From assembly GCA_023418255.1 (NCBI GenBank), contig JAEZZZ010000009.1, positions 1 to 11,720 on the forward strand: 11,720 bases of DNA, written 5' to 3'. The DNA comes from Bacteroidota bacterium. Its GTDB lineage: Bacteria > Bacteroidota > Bacteroidia > Bacteroidales > Dysgonomonadaceae. This document shows, in pieces, positions 1 through 7,083 of this stretch. A program made the translations under genes and the position numbers. Numbering within the stretch: position 1 is the first letter of the stretch; each line of letters opens with the position of its first letter. Below the pieces are notes generated by a model. That model was not told where the DNA came from and searched no databases. It saw only the letters and a program-made list of their open reading frames with translations.

Positions 1-392
1 TCTGTTTTAACTGTTTAAACAGTAATTCTATCTGCCAACGCAATTTATAGATGGCAGCTATAAAATCGGGACGCGTTTCAAACAAATTTGGTTAGAAAAT
101 TAAACTTGCGTTTATTTGCATCCGAAAGGGTGCTGCGGTATGGAAGGCTGCCTAATTGAAAGTGTTTTGTTTTGCCCGATAATCCAAGCATTGCTCCGGA
201 TACTTCACGCAAAGATGTGACCTTTGCAAATACGCCAAAGAGCATACTTATCAAATGGTCTTTAGTTGTGAACTTCTTTATGTATCGGTCGGCATTGTGT
301 TTAATGCCGTTTCGGGTAACAATAGAGTTATCAATCAAAGAAATTAGCTGTCCGAAAACAGATTGTCCAAAAAAATGTGTATTTTTGCTCAT
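1..392 (-). pseudogene. IS4-family transposase relic (DUF4372 N-terminus joined to YREK C-terminus), internally deleted and frameshifted
   Basis: This is the remnant of a cut-and-paste DDE transposase. The N-terminal part begins with MSKNTHFFGQS at 392 and matches the DUF4372 domain that starts many Bacteroidota IS4-family transposases. It runs in frame through YRSTLSDANKRK to about 105. The next codons, FNFLT (90-104), already look like the C-terminal part of such a protein, so the middle of the catalytic domain is missing. One extra base near 89 then breaks the frame, and the original frame stops at 78. In the shifted frame, positions 88-2 read NLFETRPDF followed by IYKLRWQIELLFKQLKQ. That segment carries the exact IS4 signature Y-(2)-R-(3)-E-(6)-K, with Y at 49-47, R at 40-38, E at 28-26 and K at 7-5. 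The C-terminal end lies beyond the left edge. An in-frame start exists at 491, but similarity begins only at 392. A full-length relative would have roughly 400 residues (family knowledge). The gene cannot encode a working enzyme. Confidence 0.85.
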
Positions 393-428
393 TGTAGTAT
401 TGCGTTGTGGTGAACACAAAACTACTAA

Positions 429-471
429 AAAAGTGTAAGGGATGAAAATGTATTTTTGTCCCTGCACTTTT
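429..471 (-). repeat. Imperfect hairpin upstream of the transposase relic
   Basis: Arms 429-442 (AAAAGTGTAAGGGA) and 459-471 (TCCCTGCACTTTT) pair through 12 Watson-Crick pairs with one wobble and a one-base bulge, leaving a 16-nt loop. On the minus strand the hairpin is followed by six T (plus-strand 427-432) and sits about 37 nt before the transposase start. It could be a leftover of the IS end, or a structure that shields the transposase from read-through transcription. No target-site duplication could be defined, so the IS border is uncertain. Confidence 0.45.
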
Positions 472-538
472 GAATATTTTTTATCGGACAATAGTGATTT
501 ATTTTATTATTTGACTCATCAATCTCCCGATATAACAT

Positions 539-570
539 CTTGTTTTATTATTTTTTAATCCGTACCTTTG
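539..570 (+). promoter_or_regulatory. Bacteroides-type promoter for cutC
   Basis: TACCTTTG at 563-570 matches the Bacteroides -7 consensus TAnnTTTG. CTTG at 539-542, with a 20-bp spacer, is a plausible -33 element. Transcription would start about 50 nt before the cutC start codon. Assigned by consensus only. Confidence 0.55.
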
Positions 571-625
571 TGTAGAATATACATTCAACAAAGGATATTT
601 ATATACGGAATGAAATCATCTTGTT

Positions 626-1366
626 ATGAGCTATAAATTTGAAATTTGTGCCAACTCAGTGGCAAGCTGTGTGGAAGCCCAAAAAGGCGGTGCCGACAGA
701 GTAGAACTTTGCGCGGCTATTCCCGAAGGCGGTACCACTCCTTCGTATGGACAAATGGCAATGGCACGTGAATTGCTCGATATCAAGCTCCATGTGATTA
801 TCCGTCCTCGCGCGGGTGATTTCCTCTATTCAGAGCAAGAGCATCAGATTATGTTAAAAGATATAGAGATAGCTAAGTCTGTGGGAGTAGATGGTGTTGT
901 AATCGGCTGCTTAACTGCCGACGGATCGATAGATATGGCACGAAATCAGTCACTTATAGACGCCGCGGGCGATATGAGCATTACTTTTCACAGAGCATTC
1001 GATATGTGTCGAGCCCCCTTTGAAAGCCTTGAAAAAATTATCGCGTTGGGATGTAATCGCATCCTCACTTCGGGACAACGTCCAAGGGCAGAACAAGGTA
1101 TCCCTCTTTTGAAGCAATTGGTAGCACAAGCCAAAGATCGCATTATCATCATGCCGGGTAGTGGAATTAATGAAAGTAACATTAAAAAAATTGCGGAAGA
1201 AACAGGGGCGAAAGAGTTTCATTTTTCCGCTCGCAAGCCCATTAAAAGCAGTATGCTATATCGCAATCCAAACGTAAAAATGGGTGGTACAGCAATTGTT
1301 GTTAATGAGTATGCAGAAGAGATTACATGTGCGGAAAAAGTAAAAAGCACACGACTGAAAATTTAA
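626..1366 (+). CDS. cutC: CutC family protein (copper homeostasis family, TIM barrel)
   Basis: A 246-residue protein that fits the CutC family (PF03932; usually about 240-250 residues) over its full length, with no signal peptide, so cytoplasmic. Conserved blocks visible are VELCAAIPEGGTTPSYG (residues 26-42), RPRAGDF (60-66), VIGCL (92-96), FHRAFDM (121-127), ILTSG (146-150) and MPGSGIN (176-182). They lie at the ends of successive beta-strands, as expected for a single TIM barrel. CutC was named from an E. coli copper-tolerance phenotype, but its biochemical activity is unsettled and a direct copper role has been questioned, so the functional name should be read as a family label. ATG 626 is chosen because the family similarity begins at once (KFEICANS). 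An ATG at 610 is out of frame and opens an 8-codon ORF only. The GH20 hexosaminidase gene follows 48 bp downstream on the same strand, which suggests co-transcription and a link with amino-sugar or glycan metabolism. Confidence 0.93.
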   Translation: MSYKFEICANSVASCVEAQKGGADRVELCAAIPEGGTTPSYGQMAMARELLDIKLHVIIRPRAGDFLYSEQEHQIMLKDIEIAKSVGVDGVVIGCLTADGSIDMARNQSLIDAAGDMSITFHRAFDMCRAPFESLEKIIALGCNRILTSGQRPRAEQGIPLLKQLVAQAKDRIIIMPGSGINESNIKKIAEETGAKEFHFSARKPIKSSMLYRNPNVKMGGTAIVVNEYAEEITCAEKVKSTRLKI

Positions 1367-1414
1367 CAATAGAGATAATATAAACATCATTTTTAACGTA
1401 TTAACAACAAAACA

Positions 1415-3751
1415 ATGAAAAAAAACAGTAAATTTATGCTCTTCGTAGCAGCGGTGGGAATTTTATGTTCTTGCGCTGGCAATAAAGAGACAAAACAGGC
1501 AAATTATCGGGTGATTCCACTACCCGCTGAAATTATATCGGCAGAAGGAACACCATTTACGTTAACGGAATCGACAAAAATTGTGGTTGCGAACGACAAT
1601 GAAAAAATGAAGCGAAACGCAGAATTTTTATCCGAGTTCTTACAACAATCGGTGGGAATTAAACCAAGCATTACAAATGAAAAGGCAGACAAAAACGCCA
1701 TCATTTTGCAACTTCAATCCGAAGGAAACGGAAACAACGAAGCCTATACGATGGAGGTAAACGCGAACATCATCACCATTAGTGGTGCGTCGGAAGCGGG
1801 TATTTTTTACGGGATACAAACATTGCGTAAAGCAACGCCCGTAGGCAAACACATTTCGGTGCAATACGCTCCGGTAATAATAAAAGACACCCCTCGATTT
1901 GCATACCGCGGCATGATGTTGGATGTGGCGCGCCATTTTGTGACGGTCGATTTTGTGAAGAAATATATCGATTTATTGGCACTGCACAATGTGAACAGAT
2001 TTCACTGGCATTTGACCGAAGACCAAGGTTGGCGCATCGAAATTAAAGCATATCCCAAACTCACAGAAATAGGTTCGCAACGCAAAGAGACCGTTATCGG
2101 TCGCAATACCGGCCAATTTGATGGTAAAGCACACGGTGGTTTTTATACACAAGAACAAATTAAAGATATTGTGGAATATGCCAAAGAGCGATACATCACG
2201 GTTGTACCAGAAATTGACTTACCGGGACACATGTTAGCCGCGCTAGCATCTTATCCCGAATTTGGCTGCACAGGCGGCCCATATGAAGTGGGAACACAAT
2301 GGGGTATTTTTGACGATGTCCTTTGCCCGGGCAAAGAGTCCACTTTTACATTTTTAGAAACCGTTCTGAGCGAAGTGATAGATTTATTTCCATCAAAATA
2401 CATCCATATTGGTGGCGATGAGTGTCCAAAAGTGCGTTGGGAAAAATGTCCCGATTGCCAAAAACGTATCAAAGAGTTAAAGCTGAAAGGAGATGATAAA
2501 CATTCTGCCGAACACTACTTGCAAAGCTACGTAACGGCGAGAGTCGAAAAGTTTCTGAACGAACGCGGAAGAAGCATCATAGGCTGGGATGAAATATTGG
2601 AAGGCGAACTGGCACCAAATGCTACCGTGATGTCGTGGCGTGGCATGAAAGGCGGCATCCAAGCAGCACAAATGGGACACGACGTGATCATGACACCAAC
2701 TACGTACTGTTACTTCGATTACTATCAAACAGCGGACACGGAAAATGAACCACTTGCCATTGGCGGATTTTTGCCCTTAGAACAAGTGTATCGTTTTGAA
2801 CCTGCTACAGATGAGTTGACAACAGAACAAAAGAAACATATTATCGGCGCGCAAGCCAACTTATGGACAGAATATATTCCTACGGAGGATCATGTGGAAT
2901 ATATGACAATCCCGCGCTTAGCCGCCATGTGTGAAGTACAATGGATGCAAGCTGACAAAAAGAATTATGAGGATTTTATTAAACGCCTGCCCCAATTATT
3001 AACCATCTATGATAATTTGGAATACAATTATGCCACGCATGTATTTGATATTGACGCAAAGTTAACGCCCGATTTCAATAAAAACGCGCTCAACGTTGCA
3101 CTCTCCACCATCGACAACGCACCAATTTACTACACCTTGGATGGCAGTGAGCCATCTGAAACATCCACAAAGTATGACGGTGTTTTCACAATCGACAAAG
3201 AGGCGGAGTTGAAAGCGGTAGCTATTCGAGAAAATGGCAAAAAGAGCAGCGTGTTCTCAGAAAAAGTGCATGTAAACAAAGCCACTTTTAAGCCAATAAC
3301 ATTGCTGACACATCCTGATCCCAACTACGCATACAACGGTGCCAATCTCTTGGTGGATGGCTTGAAAGGCAACAATTCGAATTATCGTACAGGTCGTTGG
3401 ATGGGATTTCAGGGTGAAGATATGATTGCCATAGTGGATTTGTTGGAAGCAACCGAAATATCTTCTGCAGCCATACGCAACGCTGTTGTAACGGGTGATT
3501 GGATCTTTGACGCGTCAGAAATCATCATTGAAGCGTCCGACGACAACAAAACGTTTAATAGAGTTCATGCCGAAAAGATTGATGATACACACACAACCCA
3601 TTGGCAAGATGTTTCGTCGCATAAAGTAACGTTTGAGCCCGTAACAGCGCGTTATTTTAAAGTTACGGTTAAGTGTTCGACCATGCCCGAGTGGCATCCC
3701 GGGAAAGGGAAACGGGCCTACATTTTTGTAGATGAAATTGAGCTGAACTGA
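1415..3751 (+). CDS. Beta-N-acetylhexosaminidase, GH20, multidomain lipoprotein
   Basis: A 778-residue exo-acting glycosidase expected to remove terminal beta-linked GlcNAc or GalNAc by substrate-assisted catalysis. The N-terminus is a lipoprotein signal with lipobox LCSC and acylated Cys20. The following AGNKETK might act as an export signal to the cell surface, but this is uncertain. Domains in order are GH20b (about 30-155), the GH20 catalytic barrel (about 160-520), a chitobiase/hexosaminidase C-terminal-like beta domain around TLDGSEPS (about 555-627), and an F5/8 type C (discoidin) carbohydrate-binding domain (about 635-778). Catalytic-domain hallmarks are FHWHLTEDQGWR (His197 to Trp206), EIDLPGH (His272) and HIGGDE, with the catalytic pair Asp335-Glu336. 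All key residues are present, so it should be active. Likely substrates are host N- or O-glycans, chitooligosaccharides or muropeptide sugars; the sequence does not decide among them. It is probably in an operon with cutC and ends in a strong terminator. Confidence 0.95.
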   Translation: MKKNSKFMLFVAAVGILCSCAGNKETKQANYRVIPLPAEIISAEGTPFTLTESTKIVVANDNEKMKRNAEFLSEFLQQSVGIKPSITNEKADKNAIILQLQSEGNGNNEAYTMEVNANIITISGASEAGIFYGIQTLRKATPVGKHISVQYAPVIIKDTPRFAYRGMMLDVARHFVTVDFVKKYIDLLALHNVNRFHWHLTEDQGWRIEIKAYPKLTEIGSQRKETVIGRNTGQFDGKAHGGFYTQEQIKDIVEYAKERYITVVPEIDLPGHMLAALASYPEFGCTGGPYEVGTQWGIFDDVLCPGKESTFTFLETVLSEVIDLFPSKYIHIGGDECPKVRWEKCPDCQKRIKELKLKGDDKHSAEHYLQSYVTARVEKFLNERGRSIIGWDEILEGELAPNATVMSWRGMKGGIQAAQMGHDVIMTPTTYCYFDYYQTADTENEPLAIGGFLPLEQVYRFEPATDELTTEQKKHIIGAQANLWTEYIPTEDHVEYMTIPRLAAMCEVQWMQADKKNYEDFIKRLPQLLTIYDNLEYNYATHVFDIDAKLTPDFNKNALNVALSTIDNAPIYYTLDGSEPSETSTKYDGVFTIDKEAELKAVAIRENGKKSSVFSEKVHVNKATFKPITLLTHPDPNYAYNGANLLVDGLKGNNSNYRTGRWMGFQGEDMIAIVDLLEATEISSAAIRNAVVTGDWIFDASEIIIEASDDNKTFNRVHAEKIDDTHTTHWQDVSSHKVTFEPVTARYFKVTVKCSTMPEWHPGKGKRAYIFVDEIELN

Positions 3752-3773
3752 TTCGTAGGAAACAGCATATAAT

Positions 3774-3815
3774 AAAAACACCGCGTGAAGAGTTTTTCTC
3801 ACGCGGTGTTTTTTT
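3774..3815. terminator. Bidirectional intrinsic terminator between convergent genes
   Basis: A perfect 12-bp stem, AACACCGCGTGA (3777-3788) with TCACGCGGTGTT (3799-3810), has a 10-nt loop and a T-run at 3809-3815. An A-run at 3774-3778 supplies the U-tract for the opposite strand. It lies between the converging hexosaminidase and acyl-CoA dehydrogenase genes and can serve both. Confidence 0.92.
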
Positions 3816-3833
3816 ATGTGCAAATTGTGGTAG

Positions 3834-5552
3834 TTATTTTTCCACACTTTGTTTATAAAATCCTAAATCTTCGATGCGCGATTTGGTGACAAAGTTATAA
3901 TTCTTAATCACTTCTATTTGTCCGAGATGGATATAAACTTCGGCACTACGATGGAAAAGTTCGGGATTTTTATTGGCGTCCTGCAACAAGAGATGTCCCA
4001 TGATAATGTGTCCGGCACATTCCACCAAACGACGCGCGTGGAAATCGAGGTATTCTTCATCTTTCGGTGTTGTCACAAGTTCGACTAATTTTTCATACAT
4101 CTGCGCCATTTTTTTCAATGTACGTTGCAACGTTTCTAATGAAGGAGAAACGCTCATCGCTTCGTACTCTTTTATACGTTGCAAATAGGTTCCCGTAGTG
4201 ACATGACGAATGGCCGCTATGACTTGCAACTGCGTAGTGCCTTCATAAATATTTGTGATGCGCGCATCACGATAGAGGCGTTCGCACTTATAATCTTTCA
4301 TAAATCCGGAACCACCGTGCACCTGAATGGCATCGTAAGCGTTTTGATTGGCGTATTCACTTGTCATCGCTTTGCCAAGCGGTGTGAAAGCATCTGCCAA
4401 TCGTGAATAATATTTCATTTCTTTACGCTCTTCGGGTGTCAACGTGCGTTCGCGCGCGATATCTTCCATCGTTTTGTACATATCGACAAAACGACACGTT
4501 TCATATAGAAATGTACGCGAAGCGTCCATTTTGGCACGCATATTGGCAATCATTTCATACACAGGCGGAAACTCAATGATGGTTTTGCCAAACTGGCGAC
4601 GCTCGATGGCGTAAGTATAGGCTTCACGATAGGCGGCATCGGCAAGTCCGACAGACTGTGCCATAATTCCCAAGCGTGCCCCGTTCATTAACGACATCAC
4701 ATATTTGATAAGTCCCATGCGACGCGTGCCAACCAATTCGGCTTTGGCATTTTTAAATACCAATTCGCAAGTTGGCGCGCCTTTGATTCCCATTTTGTTT
4801 TCGATGCGTCGTACGTTGACGCCGCCATTTCGTTTGTCGTACACAAACATCGAGAGTCCACGCGCGTCTTTTGTGCCTTCTTCCGAGCGTGCCAACACAA
4901 GATGGATATCGGCATCGCCATTGGTGATAAAGCGTTTCACACCGTTCAGATACCATTGCTGTTCCTCTTCGTTGAAAGTTGCTTTCAGCATCACGGCTTG
5001 TAAATCGGAACCGGCATCGGGTTCGGTCAAGTCCATAGACATGGTTTCGCCTTGCACGACGCGCGACAAGTATTTTTTCTGTTGCTCTTCGTCGGCAAAC
5101 TCATAAATTGTTTCGCCACAATCCTGCAACATCCAAATGTTTTGGAAACTGGCATCGGCGCGACTGACAATATCCGCCGACATCATATATGGAACCATCG
5201 GAAAATTCAGACCACCAAAACGACGTGGCAATCCCATTCCCATCAGTTCAGCTTTGTTAAGCGCATCCAAATTTTCTCGCGTCTGCGGGGCATAGGTTAC
5301 CCGTCCATCGGCAACCGTGGGGCCGTGTTGGTCAACAGCTTCGGCATTGGGTTCGATAATCTCGCCACAAATCTCGCCAACCACTTCCAACACTTTGTCG
5401 TAGCTGTCCATGGCGTCTTCGAAATCCATCGGCGCATAATCATATGTATCTTTGTCCGCGTAGTTTCGCTCTCTCAGTTCCACAATCCGTTTCATCAATG
5501 GATGGTTCAGGTGGTGCTTGAATTGCGGTGTATCGGTATAAAAGTTAGCCAT
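3834..5552 (-). CDS. Acyl-CoA dehydrogenase, long form with C-terminal extension
   Basis: A 572-residue flavoenzyme that forms or reduces the 2,3-double bond of acyl-CoA thioesters using FAD and exchanges electrons with ETF. Domains in order are an N-terminal alpha domain (about 50-165), a beta domain with MDLTEPDAGSD (173-183, family signature 1), a C-terminal alpha domain (about 285-450), and an extra C-terminal region (about 465-572) like the Acyl-CoA_dh_C domain. The second signature spans residues 410-431 (QVHGGSGFMKDYKCERLYRD), and ERRQFGKTI is at 317-325. IYEGTTQLQ places the likely catalytic base at Glu437, the position used by short- and medium-chain enzymes. Length exceeds the usual 380-400 residues because of the C-terminal extension and an insertion near 360-380. 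Chain length and direction cannot be read from sequence. The etfB-etfA genes upstream on the same strand are its probable electron partners, although a broken four-helix-bundle cassette separates them. The start at 5552 is chosen because no better in-frame start precedes the conserved region. Confidence 0.95.
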   Translation of the reverse strand: MANFYTDTPQFKHHLNHPLMKRIVELRERNYADKDTYDYAPMDFEDAMDSYDKVLEVVGEICGEIIEPNAEAVDQHGPTVADGRVTYAPQTRENLDALNKAELMGMGLPRRFGGLNFPMVPYMMSADIVSRADASFQNIWMLQDCGETIYEFADEEQQKKYLSRVVQGETMSMDLTEPDAGSDLQAVMLKATFNEEEQQWYLNGVKRFITNGDADIHLVLARSEEGTKDARGLSMFVYDKRNGGVNVRRIENKMGIKGAPTCELVFKNAKAELVGTRRMGLIKYVMSLMNGARLGIMAQSVGLADAAYREAYTYAIERRQFGKTIIEFPPVYEMIANMRAKMDASRTFLYETCRFVDMYKTMEDIARERTLTPEERKEMKYYSRLADAFTPLGKAMTSEYANQNAYDAIQVHGGSGFMKDYKCERLYRDARITNIYEGTTQLQVIAAIRHVTTGTYLQRIKEYEAMSVSPSLETLQRTLKKMAQMYEKLVELVTTPKDEEYLDFHARRLVECAGHIIMGHLLLQDANKNPELFHRSAEVYIHLGQIEVIKNYNFVTKSRIEDLGFYKQSVEK

Positions 5553-5603
5553 TATATTTTATTTTAATTATTGAAATTCTAAGGGTTATTTTTTGCAAGA
5601 ATT

Positions 5604-5634
5604 GAAGAAGTAATGAAATATAGAAGTTAGAATG
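5604..5634 (+). repeat. Left arm of GAAGTAA-type inverted repeats bracketing the four-helix-bundle gene
   Basis: GAAGAAGTAA (5604-5613) and GAAGTTAGAATG (5623-5634) are the inverted counterparts of the TTACTTC/ATTCTTACTTC sequence on the other side of the gene (6007-6052). The last 11 bases of the inner segment, AAGTTAGAAT plus the flanking G, match the right arm at 10 of 11 positions once two extra bases near 6010 are allowed. The stop codon of the four-helix-bundle gene (5627-5629) is inside this arm. Confidence 0.55.
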
Positions 5635-6009
5635 TTTTTTTAGTTCTGATTTCATTTGCAATGCGAACACAGTAACTATTTAGCAATCGGTCAATTTCTT
5701 CTATTTTATTCACAAACAATTCATATTCTTCATTAGAAATATATTTTAAATCTTTGGAAAGAATCACATAATTGTATATTTCCGCTAATGAACCTTGTGA
5801 AACATTGAAAAAGCGCAACTTATCTTTCTTTCCAATTTTTTATATCCTTCGGCAATATTTGCAGTGATGGATATTGCAGCTCGTCTTACTTGTGGAATCA
5901 TGCAGAAAGCTTCATCTTTCGGAAATCTTTTTGTCATCTTGTATATATCCAATACAAGTAGATGACTTTTTTGCCAAACAATTAAAGATTGAAAAGACCC
6001 TTTCTTCAT
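5627..6009 (-). pseudogene. Four helix bundle protein (23S rRNA IVS-protein family), one-base frameshift
   Basis: Two overlapping reading frames together give one protein of about 127 residues. It matches the four-helix-bundle family of PF05635/TIGR02436, relatives of which are encoded in intervening sequences of 23S rRNA genes and of which Avd is a distant member. Frame one, from ATG 6009, covers FQSLIVWQKSH through VRRAAISITANIAEGYKKLERK (residues 1-62), then leaves the family and stops at 5785. The second frame picks up exactly where the family continues, LRFFNVSQGSLAEIYNY (from 5818), and ends at 5627. Restoring one G between 5823 and 5824 (codons ERK-D-KLRFF) rejoins them, so a single base was lost. 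Either the gene is recently broken or this is a sequencing error. No function is established for stand-alone copies. It sits between etfA and the acyl-CoA dehydrogenase, same strand, and is bounded by inverted repeats at both start and stop. Confidence 0.85.
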
Positions 6010-6053
6010 ATATTCTTACTTCTTACTTCTTACTTCTTACTTCTTACTTCTCT
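6007..6053. repeat. Tandem 7-bp repeat (CTTACTT x5) forming the right inverted-repeat arm
   Basis: Five perfect copies of CTTACTT run from 6015 to 6049, with partial copies at both edges; on the minus strand they read AAGTAAG. The array fills the gap between the etfA stop codon (TAG, 6054-6052) and the four-helix-bundle start codon (6009-6007). The inner edge, ATTCTTACTTC, is the inverted partner of the sequence around the gene's stop codon. The copy number may vary by slippage, which would change the spacing between etfA and the next gene. Confidence 0.85.
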
Positions 6054-7071
6054 ATTTACTATTCTTCTTATAATATTTTATCATTTTCGGGATAACCGAT
6101 TCGATTGTTCCATTGATGACGTAATCGGCAATGTCGTTGATGGGCGCGTTGGGGTCGCTGTTGATGGCAATGATGATGGCGCTTTCTTGCATTCCGGCGA
6201 TATGTTGAATTTGTCCCGAGATTCCGCAAGCGATATATACTTTGGGGCGCACCGTCACTCCGGTTTGTCCGATTTGACGTTCGTGTTCGGCAAAGCCGGC
6301 ATCCACAGCGGCACGAGAGGCTCCCACATCGGCACCCAAGACATCGGCTAAATCATAAAGCAATTGAAAATTCTCTTTCGAGCCGACACCATATCCTCCG
6401 GCAACGATGATGGGTGCATTTTTGATGTTTACCTTCGATTTTTCAATATGGCGGTCTAGGATGGAAACCACGAAATCTTCATCTTTCACAAACTTATTCA
6501 CATCGTGTTCCACCACTTCACCTTGATAGTTTGCATCTACGATTTCTTTTTTCATCACGCCTTCGCGTACGGTTGCCATTTGCGGACGGCATTCGGGATT
6601 GATAATCCACGCCACGATATTTCCGCCAAAGGCGGGACGAATTTGATAGAGCAAATTTTCGTACGTCTTGTCTATTTTTCGGTCGGCATGATCACCAATT
6701 TCCAGCGAAGTGCAATCGGCAGTCAGTCCGCTTCCCAATGCTGAGGATACGCGCGGCCCCAAGTCGCGACCGATAATGGTAGCTCCCATCAAACATATTT
6801 GTGGCTTTTCTTGCTTGAAAAGTTCCACCAAAATGGAAGTGTGCGGCAACGTGGTGTATGGCGACAAACGCTCATCACGAAATAGATGAAGGACATCCAC
6901 ACCATACGGAAAAACTTGCTTTGCTACATCGTCTAACGCGTCGCCCGCGGCAATGGCTTCGAGACGGCATTTCAATTGATTTGCCAAGGCACGTCCTTTG
7001 GTTAGAAGCTCTAAACTCACATCGGCAACATGGCCGTCTTCAATTTCTAAATATACAAATAGATTGTTCAT
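6052..7071 (-). CDS. etfA: Electron transfer flavoprotein alpha subunit
   Basis: A 339-residue ETF alpha subunit of normal size. The C-terminal FAD-binding domain is intact: GASRAAVDAGF (250-260), RQIGQTG (265-271), YIACGISGQIQHIAGM (279-294) and SDPNAPI (305-311), the last two being the most conserved blocks of the family. The N-terminal half (1-200) is the Rossmann-like ETF domain, with GATIIGRDLGPRV at 96-108. With EtfB it forms a soluble heterodimer that passes electrons between an acyl-CoA dehydrogenase and NADH, ferredoxin or a membrane quinone reductase. ATG 7071 is 12 bp after the etfB stop, which indicates co-transcription and probably translational coupling. The TAG stop touches the edge of the 7-bp tandem array, so the array was placed right behind the gene. 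Whether the alpha subunit supports bifurcation depends mainly on features of the pair; see etfB. Confidence 0.96.
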   Translation of the reverse strand: MNNLFVYLEIEDGHVADVSLELLTKGRALANQLKCRLEAIAAGDALDDVAKQVFPYGVDVLHLFRDERLSPYTTLPHTSILVELFKQEKPQICLMGATIIGRDLGPRVSSALGSGLTADCTSLEIGDHADRKIDKTYENLLYQIRPAFGGNIVAWIINPECRPQMATVREGVMKKEIVDANYQGEVVEHDVNKFVKDEDFVVSILDRHIEKSKVNIKNAPIIVAGGYGVGSKENFQLLYDLADVLGADVGASRAAVDAGFAEHERQIGQTGVTVRPKVYIACGISGQIQHIAGMQESAIIIAINSDPNAPINDIADYVINGTIESVIPKMIKYYKKNSK

Positions 7072-7083
7072 TATGCAGTGTTT

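Noticed and set aside
172..438. Plus-strand ORF of 88 codons opposite the transposase relic
   Set aside because: It is antisense to the recognisable DUF4372 sequence and has no family-like features.
4705..5106. Plus-strand ORF of 133 codons within the acyl-CoA dehydrogenase gene
   Set aside because: It is antisense to conserved dehydrogenase signatures and Ser/Arg-rich, typical of a shadow frame.
5052..5567. Plus-strand ORF of 171 codons opposite the acyl-CoA dehydrogenase start
   Set aside because: It is a shadow of a strongly conserved gene on the other strand; composition is His/Arg/Ile-rich without domains.
5785..5830. Programmed ribosomal frameshift in the four-helix-bundle gene
   Set aside because: No slippery heptamer or downstream pseudoknot is apparent, and the family is normally encoded in one frame; base loss explains it better.
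6013..6053. Tandem repeats considered as a CRISPR array
   Set aside because: Units are 7 bp with no spacers and no cas genes nearby; it is a simple tandem repeat.
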